A DNA stretch of 64,000 nucleotides from Aphrocallistes beatrix (lineage: Eukaryota > Porifera > Hexactinellida > Sceptrulophora > Aphrocallistidae). The stretch spans positions 3,821,674 to 3,885,673 of the forward strand of contig OY725501.1 of assembly GCA_963281255.1 (NCBI GenBank). The letters are read 5' to 3'. Shown here piece after piece: positions 12,601 through 20,760 of this stretch. The first letter of the stretch is position 1. Each line of letters starts with the position of its first letter. The notes beneath the pieces were generated by a model. That model saw nothing but the letters and a program-made list of their open reading frames with translations, was not told the origin of the DNA and made no database searches. Position numbers and translations under genes: made by a program.

Positions 12601-15600
12601 TGATTCTGATTTTGAGTTTGTCTTCATAAATCTTTTTCTCCCTGTAGATAAGCCTGTTCATATTCTTTTTGGAATCATCACGCATATACTCCATTTTTTT
12701 AAGCAATGGATCAGCCTGGCATTTTTCTATAAAATCTGTCAGAGTTTTGCTTTTATCTTTATCGAAAACTTCATCCAATTCTTTCTTTACATCTTCTAAT
12801 ATCACATTAGGAGGACTCCACTTTTGGATGTCATTAATTAAGAGTATTGATTTTTCTGCAATAGCTTGGTAAATTTCCTTATTTTGGTGGATTATGTTTA
12901 TCATCAAATCATCCACTATTTTGCGAAGTAAAATGCTACATTTCAATTCTTCAGTATTTCGATATTTTACTATGTCTTGGTATTTGATGATGGTGTCCCA
13001 AATAACGCCAAACATCCCTATCCATTCACTCATGGAGTTGAAAAGTGTTTTAGTATCGTGTGTATTCTCTAACTGATGGATAATAGACATTCTCAAATCA
13101 GCACATTTATTGGCGAAGCTCTCAGTTGGAGATAACTTGAATAGATCTGAATCAAACAACTTGCACATCTGAGTGTTCACAGTTTCTGAATTAAAAGCAG
13201 AAGGAAGAACAAATAAATTTCTTTCAGAAACTTGTATTAAATCTGAAATCTTTGTTCCTTCTGTTTCCATTAGATCTGATTCCTTGTTCAGTTTATTCAA
13301 AAGAGTATTAATTGAACTCAAATGTTTTTCTGGATCTGGATCTGCTTGTTGATTGAGGACAAAGAATATTTTAGGAGCTGCTACTTTGCTAACTTTCAGT
13401 TTGTTTAGAGAGTAGGCACAAATCTGTAAAAGATTCCGCATTTCCTCTCCGATATCTCCTTTCACATTGATGATGATAGCTTGTGACACTGCTAGACAAA
13501 ACAGGACCATTGTCCTGTCAAAGTTAATGCAGGAAGTATCTTGAACGGTTTTTGCCTTTTCAATTGCATCCAATCCTTCCGTGTCTAGAATCAGGAAATG
13601 ATCCGAGTGATTGATTGGTCGACTGAGTTTGGAGAGAGATGCATACACTCCTTTGGTGCATCTTCCAGCACTAGTCAAGAACTTGCACCCGAAACAGTAG
13701 TTCAGTAGTGTAGACTTCCCAGAACTCTGAGGTCCCAATATGCTGATCACGATTGGAGGGCGTTTCTTTTTCTCAATCGCTATTTTTCCTTTATTTTGTT
13801 TTTCATATAATTTGGATAATAAACCATTAATCTCTTGGTTAAAGAATCTCAAGTTATCTCCATCGATCAATTCGAATGGCTCTCCTCTTTCAACGTGGTT
13901 ACTGAAGGATTGTGAGAAATTGCCTAAGAAACTTTTAGTTGATTTGTCACGTTTGTCGCCATAATTCTTATATGACAACACTGCTTCTCTCCAGACAATC
14001 TCTAAAGTGTACCCATTGCCTCTAAATTTCAGTTCTTTAGAGAGTATACTGAGTTCCTGTGACAATTTCCACAAGAGTAGTGTTGAATTTTCCTGATTTA
14101 GAATGTTATTAAAATGCTCAACAATTATACTCATGTTAGTGTGCATGAGGATATTTTGCAGAGTCACACATTTTGAATTTAGCTCAGCAATCTTCTTTTG
14201 TTCAACTTCGTTTGAAGCTTTATAGAAACAAAACATATATTCGACAAAATGTGGATAGTAACTTAGGAAAGATAATTTATTTCCACTTGAATCCTGTACA
14301 TGTGATGAAATGGTGTTCTTAATATTTTCGATTAATATTTTACCTTTAAATACATCATTGCCAGAACAATACTGACGTATCAACTTTTCAAGAAAGTTGC
14401 TATCGACTAGTCTCGGACTTTTAGCAGTTGAATGTAGGATTGTATATCCAAACTTTTTCAAAGGAGTTAATACTATTTGCATATCATATTTGGTCAGATT
14501 AGGAATGAAAAGAAACTTTGTTTTCTCACTATTCTCAACTTCAAGAATATCTCGATGGCATTCTGGACAATCTCGAACGAATACATAGACATGTTTGGTG
14601 GTGGCTGCGATGGTTTGTAATTCTTTCTTAAAATGGTCAGTGTTCTGATTATAATCAGAATAACTGACATGAACTAATGCGATATCTACATTTTGACAAA
14701 TGTCTCGTATCACGTTTGTATCTGAACATGCGTGACAGTCTATGTATGCCCATTGAGTAGATTCATTACCTTTTCCATCTTTCTTTCCGAACAGATTTCT
14801 GGTCATTTGTATGTCAATGGAGTTCAAGTGGAACGGACTAGTTTGAGGACTTCCATTCACAAAATCAGTTTCAAACATCAAATCGAGTAAATGAGATTTC
14901 CCAATAGGATTCCATGAGGCCCATCCTAACCCAAACGAAACCAAACCATTGAATTGTTGAATAGAAAACCAGAGCTCTTTACAAATCTCAAATTGACATG
15001 TTTTTCTTTGTTTTTGAAATTTTTGCTTCAAATAAAAAAAATGATAATTCAGTATAGGATAGTAGAATGGAACAGGATTACTGAATGAATAATGCTCTAT
15101 ACAGAGACCTCTCACTACAGGATCTGACATTTGAAAAATTAGATGGAATATGTCCAGTGTAGTAAGAGATATTTTAGTTTGGTCAGCGATTATTTGTGAA
15201 AATTTTTTTAGGGGTAGACTGCATTTGAGGTAATAGAATGCAATAGGTAGAAGTTTTTCGAAAATCTTATTTGGTGACTTTTCTTCTGATGTTTTCACAT
15301 TATGTATTAAGTTTTGAAAAGAATCTGAAATGATTATTCTGTAGGTTATGCGTGATATTTGTTTATTACCTGCTCTAAATTTCTCGTAGATATCTTGAAT
15401 TTGTTTCATTTTCTCCTGTGCATAATCTTGCATGAGTTCTTCGTCTGGAGAATACTGTAGCAAGTAGTCTCTGATCACTATCCTGAATCTATTTAGCTTT
15501 ATGCTGAGTTCATCGATGTCTTCTAGAGTGCTAGCTCTGATACATTTCTTTGCTTCGTTACTCAATGTATCATCGATTTCAAAGAAGTTTTGTGATTCTT

Positions 15601-16258
15601 GAAAATTTTCGAAATACCTTTTGACTTCTCCAAATTCTTTCGGATTAGTTTCTTTCAGATCCCAGCAAATCGTTTCTTGTAGTTTCACGTTTTTATTTAC
15701 AATCATTTCTCTCAATATCATTATTGGCTGCTCCTCAAAGTTTTTTCTGATGATCGCTAAAGCTTTCTCTCCTTCTGTCCCATTGAAGGTAATATAATTC
15801 CTCTCAACATATTCTCTGATCTTCATCAGAGATGTTTTCAATTCTTCTGCGATTTCTGCTATAGAGTGTGCATTATATTTCTCTTTTATGATTAGCCTTT
15901 GAGATTCAGTTAGTTTTTTTGTGTTTAGAGACTCTGTGTAGGCTGCGACCACGTCATCGTCAATGTCATTTAGGAGTGCAAGCTTCTTCAAACTGATAGT
16001 TGGATTGTTTTTCACTAATGTCTCAAATTTCTTAACCTCTGACGATAATTGCTTCTCTTTATAAGCTTTTATTTCAGTTAAGGCTTTTTTGGCTTTCGTT
16101 GAGTCTATTCCCAACTTTTCTGCTAGAATATCTGGATCGTTTAGGAACTGTTCTCCCCTTTTAACGATATATTTTACAGCATCCGCTTCTAGGCCTAATT
16201 TTAGAAGTTTATCTTCCAATGACTTGCCTTCAGATCGTGATCCAAAAAACCTAGCCAT
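9680..16258 (-). CDS. Very large inducible GTPase (VLIG/GVIN)-like protein with C-terminal vWA-like domain
   Basis: This is a single uninterrupted frame of 2192 codons, in keeping with the one-exon layout usual for VLIG genes. Residues about 1-240 are charged and helical with a helix-turn-helix-like stretch (SIAEIAEELKTS, near 128). Residues about 440-640 hold a degenerate G-like fold with an IGKS remnant. The VLIG-type G domain starts about 840: GPQSSGKSTLLN (G1), the family hallmark SAGRCTKG, ILDTEGL (G3, about 890) and LNQQAD (G4-like, about 969). A long helical region follows. Then a Cys/His cluster (CPGKCPSCGKFC, about 1843, then H-x-x-C) and a vWA-like segment (VVDGTDFMG about 1991, MLDGLATATT about 2076, ending in an IVHFYVEP strand). 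VLIGs of other animals are cytosolic interferon-inducible GTPases. A role in defence here is inference. The vWA tail is not part of vertebrate VLIGs as I know them. Confidence 0.85.
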   Translation of the reverse strand: MARFFGSRSEGKSLEDKLLKLGLEADAVKYIVKRGEQFLNDPDILAEKLGIDSTKAKKALTEIKAYKEKQLSSEVKKFETLVKNNPTISLKKLALLNDIDDDVVAAYTESLNTKKLTESQRLIIKEKYNAHSIAEIAEELKTSLMKIREYVERNYITFNGTEGEKALAIIRKNFEEQPIMILREMIVNKNVKLQETICWDLKETNPKEFGEVKRYFENFQESQNFFEIDDTLSNEAKKCIRASTLEDIDELSIKLNRFRIVIRDYLLQYSPDEELMQDYAQEKMKQIQDIYEKFRAGNKQISRITYRIIISDSFQNLIHNVKTSEEKSPNKIFEKLLPIAFYYLKCSLPLKKFSQIIADQTKISLTTLDIFHLIFQMSDPVVRGLCIEHYSFSNPVPFYYPILNYHFFYLKQKFQKQRKTCQFEICKELWFSIQQFNGLVSFGLGWASWNPIGKSHLLDLMFETDFVNGSPQTSPFHLNSIDIQMTRNLFGKKDGKGNESTQWAYIDCHACSDTNVIRDICQNVDIALVHVSYSDYNQNTDHFKKELQTIAATTKHVYVFVRDCPECHRDILEVENSEKTKFLFIPNLTKYDMQIVLTPLKKFGYTILHSTAKSPRLVDSNFLEKLIRQYCSGNDVFKGKILIENIKNTISSHVQDSSGNKLSFLSYYPHFVEYMFCFYKASNEVEQKKIAELNSKCVTLQNILMHTNMSIIVEHFNNILNQENSTLLLWKLSQELSILSKELKFRGNGYTLEIVWREAVLSYKNYGDKRDKSTKSFLGNFSQSFSNHVERGEPFELIDGDNLRFFNQEINGLLSKLYEKQNKGKIAIEKKKRPPIVISILGPQSSGKSTLLNYCFGCKFLTSAGRCTKGVYASLSKLSRPINHSDHFLILDTEGLDAIEKAKTVQDTSCINFDRTMVLFCLAVSQAIIINVKGDIGEEMRNLLQICAYSLNKLKVSKVAAPKIFFVLNQQADPDPEKHLSSINTLLNKLNKESDLMETEGTKISDLIQVSERNLFVLPSAFNSETVNTQMCKLFDSDLFKLSPTESFANKCADLRMSIIHQLENTHDTKTLFNSMSEWIGMFGVIWDTIIKYQDIVKYRNTEELKCSILLRKIVDDLMINIIHQNKEIYQAIAEKSILLINDIQKWSPPNVILEDVKKELDEVFDKDKSKTLTDFIEKCQADPLLKKMEYMRDDSKKNMNRLIYREKKIYEDKLKIRIRDRLTAIRHKESLLKLEQEIEANADTYFELPIDKQESLFEDVWIKCFENKYEKESAEYDEKFENLYSVFMIESKTMEKNQTIYARFRQSEFIMDNVIRELEKDMLEFCETNKGTEQFIYPWTESRTPLKEMTPYLGNKKCQYLARNSLFSMKDDNYRSEVGKYNLKFKEWVPSKCYSLVRYCSGYYSHPDITWNTEKREQILLLASKLKDPDDFERSTWEKLINDIKLNVQEFTNKDPNIPHSTVKEIVNFLSHIFKVVNYEISYIEAKLTNAAERTISTYAFAFAFKSLLETNMAKQKENDLMKEKNKEITLKYFLQKVEYQKLARGNWDRKAMRKGEKNIAKKLTGDFLAGVGREIKATCKQNIEEEYFVNEKDQLSHKSILLLANKITTQKLHSKPVDETNFIVQFICNRTQCLRSLFQEEWKKVVVKLHDRICGNLEESFNQKITIVNNVLEEFLRQLKTMCTKKQRLEEIGTDSDSNFEVVDQPATEESATNINSTRLIPLKAMVLFLKMYLDPRVSPEYFKQFFNNDFEIDDVKVRKHPHTYVLFEKPNNPEHILDKEIFKILSDTNMFVDIQKIFNIEVYLREFLAALNSYQFQLHEGEYENLLEMTKENFEANIINCPGKCPSCGKFCEKELHPNGGKCQILTGHQMCSMGGNVWNTDEDRTAVLLMCEDYKDDSPVLILGQNMTWGEFKEKFCNEWDWDLPNDPKYVALQKKNYETMKIIWNTFGKEILTYYGNRGTQITFIPYTSPKEIYESLFSPVYYVCFVVDGTDFMGVALKHAKRWVSDVMKDSDADTSNFKVIVYHGHAVEDQKCIEMFPNNSEFTTDEQSIEKFLEPIENYGEKEDLLAMLDGLATATTKCGWKSGFGIKNVIVHFYVEPTKENFNIFKAKGTCDQGCHFDWKRDIKNKMKQLNIAYKRKRLISSLHPDYCTGGTPVDDQTTSDVTLTSAKESKHDGHVFIDLKNDF

Positions 16259-16349
16259 TTACATATGTGGTTTTATCGCTATAACAATAAGCTTCATAAT
16301 TATATAAAAATATTGAAAATACAATAATCTCAGAGACAGACAGTGAGTT

Positions 16350-16797
16350 CTATTAAAATATTAATCAGTCATGGGGAACATTCTCACTGATGTAGTTTAA
16401 TATATTAAAATATGTATCTCATAGCAATCTGACCATTTAATAATTTCAAGTGTGAAAGGTGTTCCAACTGTTTCCACCAATATCTCGGTTAGCGGTGATT
16501 TTAGGTCATGATTAAAATATATTATTAAATGATATAAAACAACCACCAAATATCTAATAATAACGTTAATAGTTCCTTTTTCTATCAGAAGTACGCCTTT
16601 TGCAACTTTAAGCCGAAACCGGACAGATCCCATTATAAATCTGTACTAGGCAGAGCCTACCTCGCGTGACTACTAAATCAACCCCAAATTGCTTGAATTT
16701 TTCATGGTGAATACTTGGTTATCAATGGAAACTACGTATTGAATAGTGTGCATCTAAAGATTTAAACTTTCAATTGCACTCAGCACCCATACTTACT
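16350..16797. other. 5' flank of the intact VLIG gene, no gene seen
   Basis: The first 90 bases upstream of the start codon are conserved at 8890-8985. A TATATAA-like word lies at about 16300-16307, but its use as a core promoter cannot be judged. The small frames here have no recognisable product. Confidence 0.35.
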
Positions 16798-17305
16798 AAC
16801 TCCTCTTTAAATTTCCCTGGATTTTAAAAGTGAAATCCCTGGATTTCAATGTTAAATCCCTGGATGTTATCATATTTTTAATTTTAATGACTAAACTGGC
16901 ATGAATCAATCGAGTTAAATTTCGAAATTCGTGATCCAGGGAAATCCTTGGATATCTAGGGAATTCCCTGGATTTTAAATAAAGGCCGAATATATGTAAT
17001 CAAAGATTTCCAAATGGACAAGTAAGCGATCTAGGGAAAGGTACATCGTTTATAATGCCATCTAACGCGCTCTATAATCACTTGATCAAAATTATAGAAC
17101 AATTTTCGAAACTCTTGATCTATGAAATTTTCTGGATTCCTGAAGAATAATGAGGAAACATAAAATTATTCGATAAATTCTGTAAACTATGTTACAATAA
17201 TGGAAAACATTTTAGGCTAGTTAAACGCTCAAAATCCCTGGATCCCTGGATCATAAGTCATTTCCCTAGATAATCCAGGGATCCCTGGAGGGTTGGTAAG
17301 TATGA
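16798..17305. mobile_element. MITE-like element with CATACTTACYAACYC termini
   Basis: The left end reads CCATACTTACTAACTCC and the right end is its approximate complement (GGGTTGGTAAGTATGAG). Near both ends there are several copies of 'ccctggat', in direct and inverted orientation. It holds no frame. Superfamily undetermined. Confidence 0.6.
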
Positions 17306-17321
17306 GCATCCTAATATATGT

Positions 17322-17840
17322 TCATTGAGTTAAGTATAAACGATTAATATATATATAACGAATTGATTGAAGAAACTGTCAGGAACAAAAAAACTGATTT
17401 TTGGCATGTGGGAGTCTTTTTGGCTATGGCTCCACTAAGTTCTGACCTCAGACGAAAATGTTGACTCATGATGGAATTATGACGTCATTGTCGCCTTTTT
17501 TTAGAATTAGAAATTTCAGTTTTTCTACTATAACTCAGCCATTTCAGGTCATAAAAGGCTGAAGTTTTAACAGAATGTATATATTAATATACCTCACATA
17601 TGATGCAATTATAATAAAAAATGATGATTCGTTACTGTTATGACGTCATAGTTAAAAATTTCAAAAATGAACAAATTTGGTGATTTTTCGTGCGATATCG
17701 ATTATAACAGTAGGCAGACGTATTTAGAGATGTTATCTCCCATATAATTAATCAATGATGACCACAGGCGCCCAAAGGGCGCCTCTGGCGGACACAAAGT
17801 GTTCGCCAGCCTCACAACGCAACCAAGCGAAGCGGGCTTG
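17322..17840 (+). mobile_element. Helitron-like non-autonomous element
   Basis: It is collinear with the element at 61690-62230 ('gatttttggcatgtgggagtc', 'ggaattatgacgtcattgtc', 'cacatatgatgcaa', 'ggtgatttttcgtgc', 'cagacgtatttagagatg'). It ends in a GC-rich hairpin (GGCGCCCAAAGGGCGCC, then TGGCGGACACAAAGTGTTCGCCA broken over its loop) followed by AGCGGGCTTG. The 5' end is divergent and set only approximately. No rolling-circle replicase or helicase frame is present. Confidence 0.7.
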
Positions 17841-17976
17841 TCTCTATTGATCGATAAAATCAAAGCCATTGTAATGATAAATCCCTGGATTCTGATTGTT
17901 TAATAGATTTTAACACATTTTGTGAAAATATTTCAGAATTTGGACCCAGGTTCAAATCTCCGTCATTTAAGGAAAA

Positions 17977-18147
17977 CAAGCGTCGCTTCCTTGTGCTGCG
18001 CAACTGGCGGACACTTTGTCTGTCGGAGGCACCCATCGGGCGCTTAGGTTCATATTGATTAATTAATTATACAATAGATAACATCTCTAAATACGTCTGT
18101 CTTACTGCTATAATCGATATCACTAAAAAATCACCAATTTCAAAATC
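17977..18147 (-). mobile_element. Helitron-like element, 3' part, reverse orientation
   Basis: Read on the minus strand it matches the last about 170 bases of the element at 17322-17840, including the 'ggtgatttttagtg', 'cagacgtatttagagatgtt' and GC-rich hairpin blocks and the terminal GCTTG (complement CAAGC at 17977). Its 5' part is missing. Confidence 0.65.
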
Positions 18148-18155
18148 CCGTGGAC

Positions 18156-18497
18156 AGATCTCTTGCACTGTGCACATAACGGATTATTCCTTATAATAGC
18201 ACCCGCAATATGCCAAATTTAGATGGGATAAATTTCACGTGTTTGGCTAAAATTAAATAATTGGTCAATCATGGTTCATGACTGATTATTCAAGCATAGC
18301 TTAAATTAAAACCCACTAATTCATAGGTCAATGATCTGTCATTAAGGTTTGCCTACCAATTAGAAAAGGTTTTGTTACTGATTGAAGGAAAATAAATCAG
18401 AATAGCGAAAAGAGAATACTGAGGGTTAGCCAAGAATTGATTTTAGCTAAACTGTAATTGATTTCTTCAGTGCTAAGCTTCTTAGTGCATATAAACA
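18156..18497. repeat. Duplicated about 370-bp segment, copy 2
   Basis: This is the partner of 8232-8605, lying about 1.9 kb upstream of the intact VLIG start. The two copies differ by substitutions and small indels spread along the length. Confidence 0.75.
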
Positions 18498-18562
18498 CGC
18501 TTCGCTTTCTTGCGCTGTGCGGCTGGCGGACACTGCGTGTCAGCAGGGTCGCCCTCGTTCTA
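18498..18562 (-). mobile_element. Helitron-like tail fragment
   Basis: A short GC-rich patch (ACGCTTCGC...GGCGGACACTGCGTGTC...) matching the hairpin end of the other Helitron-like copies on the minus strand. It lacks the body. Confidence 0.5.
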
Positions 18563-19237
18563 CCAAAGAGAGGGTTGATTGTTTTATAATTCACTACTAA
18601 AAACGTCATTCATCTACAGTGAGTCATGAATTCAGAACTGTAGAAAAAAGTTAGGTTCCATAATTTAAAAAATCGAAATCTACACTTCTAAAAACTCCAT
18701 GTCTACCGTTGGAAGATAGTCTCTAAGCCTATTTTTGTAATTTGTTTACTTTGTGTATTAATTGTAAACATTATTCCGCTTTCTCGATACTATTATTTGC
18801 ATGTGATAAAACTAGAATAGTGCTTTAACAGTGATCAAATTTTATCAAACAATGACTAGAATCAATAAGATTTGATTTTTGTTTGGGATTTTGCATGACT
18901 ACCAAAACCTCAATCTTAAAATAGTAACGTCTAATATTGACTGTGTAAGATAGTAAGGATTCAAAAGGAAGTATGCAGATCGCGATATCATTGCACAATT
19001 ATTAGTAAATGCATTATTTTATTGGCATCAGTTAGTATAGCAACATTTTACCATAGCTTTGGCTTGTAACATTAAAATCAGTATAACTTGATTGAAACTC
19101 AACCGCTTTAGGTTCTCTTTCGCTCTTTCCGCTTCCTGAAGGAAGTTCTATCAACACGTAAACTGGTATATGGTAATTCTAAAAAAGTTGGGGGTGTAGG
19201 ATAGTGTAATTGTACCCAAAATGGGAGCTATTAAAAA
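18563..19237. other. Intergenic, no gene seen
   Basis: AT-rich DNA without a convincing frame or paired termini. A 'tttgtttactttgtgtatt...ttgtaaac' stretch at 18738-18770 is faintly like the segment at 1955-1995. Confidence 0.35.
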
Positions 19238-19722
19238 CGTTCATCCGCATGCAGATAAGGCTCATTCGCATGCGAATTGCATATATTTAAAATATTTTAG
19301 CGAATGCGCTGTTTTACTTTAGCGCATGCGCTAAAACACTGTAGTGTTTCATATATTTAAAATATTTTAAATATATGAAACACTACAGTGTTTTAGCGCA
19401 TGCGCTAAAATGAAACAGCGCATGCGCTAAAATATTTTAAATACCTCGCGAATTGCGAGTAATAATAAAAGAAATTTTAGAATAAAAAAGACACATATAT
19501 ATAGTTAGCAAGGTCCTGGGATAAATTAAACGTCCCCAGAGTAGTTATAGACAAGGCATTCAGACATGGGCCGGCTGGAACGGCCATGGCCGCCCCACTT
19601 TTGACGAAGCATCTGATGGATAGGCCTGGGAGGTTAGTTAGTAGGCTTGGGAAAGTTTGCGCCTAGGTTTGGGATGGCTATTAGGTATGCAGAGGTGCGG
19701 CTTATCCGCATGCGGATGAACG
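19238..19722. mobile_element. Inverted-repeat element with nested GCATGC palindromes
   Basis: The ends are CGTTCATCCGCATGCAGATAAG (19238) and its near complement (CTTATCCGCATGCGGATGAACG, ending 19722). Inside, 19300-19430 is an almost perfect palindrome of AGCGCATGCGCTAAAACACT and an AT-rich centre at 19345-19375. The right part is GC-rich (GGCCGGCTGGAACGGCCATGG at about 19570). No coding frame. Confidence 0.65.
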
Positions 19723-20158
19723 TATTTAATATAAGCAAAATGGCCCTACCAGCCCTCATCCGAGTCTACACCCCTGGATGGTGCTTATTGCCGCCAATTA
19801 TATGAACTGAGAAAGCTTCTACTTGTAGTATTTTTGTATCAATGCGGAATACAATCAAATACCGAACAGGCCTCATAAGCTTCCATCATGCACTGACCAT
19901 GAGCACTTATGTCATTTTGTCCAAGGGACTTCAAGTTATATCCAGATCTCAGGGCCACAGGTCGTGAGACTAAGACTTTTGAGGTTTTCTAAAATTACAA
20001 TCCAGGGACGGGCCACGTAACGTTGCCATAACTGATCTGACATGAGACACATGACCAGTTCAGTTATCTTATTAATTAATTAAAACCCCTTGACCCCGGA
20101 TTAATTATGGAAAGGGAGTTAAGGGGACGAGCAATCCCACCAGGTGAGCCATTCCGAA
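19723..20158. other. Intergenic, no gene seen
   Basis: No recognisable gene or paired repeat. A TTAATTAATTAA word is at 20070-20080. Confidence 0.35.
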
Positions 20159-20529
20159 CATAGGCGTAGCTAGGGCCAAGTTAGTGGTGGGGCACATACT
20201 AGGGGAAGTTCCCCCTCACGCGCGAACCGCGGATGCTCAAATATATCTATTGGGAAACTATCATTCACACTTCTACATAAATTAATGTAATAGTATATGA
20301 TGAAACTGAACCAATATCAGTAATAATCAGAGCGCCGCTGACTGAAGAAGCAAACTTGTCCACAATCAAGTCAAGTTTGCTCCGCATCCGCATTGGCATC
20401 CATGGAGCTCCGCCTGATTTTCAGCTCCGTCTTCACATCCGGAACCGAGGATGTTGAATATACGTCCCATTCCTAATAAAAAGTGGTGGGGCAAGTGCCC
20501 CACCTTGCCCTACTGACGCTACGCCTATG
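20159..20529. mobile_element. hAT-like non-autonomous element, 8-bp target duplication ATTCCGAA
   Basis: The terminal inverted repeats are CATAGGCGTAGCTAGG and ACTGACGCTACGCCTATG. The identical 8-bp word ATTCCGAA flanks both sides (20151-20158 and 20530-20537), which is the duplication length of hAT transposons. Sub-terminal motifs around 'gtggtggggca' recur near the right end. No transposase frame. Confidence 0.85.
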
Positions 20530-20708
20530 ATTCCGAATGATCTCCCTACCGTCAGATGTTCCCGGATCTCTGGCCCGTAGAGCCATTTGTTCTGGAGACT
20601 CCTCACCCCACTGGCACAATCCTGGGGCATTCAGACCCTAGGGCCACTTAACGTAGACCAATAATGGCAGTCATAATTGGTCTTATCCGGACTATTAGGT
20701 GTTATAGT

Positions 20709-20760
20709 CTATATTTAGAATATATATTTAGAGTATATATTTAGAGAAACTATATTTAGA
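20709..20760 (+). repeat. Short tandem TATATTTAGA repeats just before the CFAP97/dynein-MTBD gene
   Basis: Four imperfect copies of a 10-16 base unit containing 'atatttaga' end at the base before the start codon. They lie where a promoter or 5' UTR would be. The repeated TATATTTA words could act as TATA-like elements, but this is inference. Confidence 0.5.

Noticed and set aside
11157-16307. Many + strand frames of 60-90 codons opposite the intact VLIG gene
   Set aside because: Shadows of a long, A-rich coding frame. No motif of their own.
20433-20630. Minus-strand 65-codon frame
   Set aside because: Overlaps the right end of the hAT-like element at 20159-20529.
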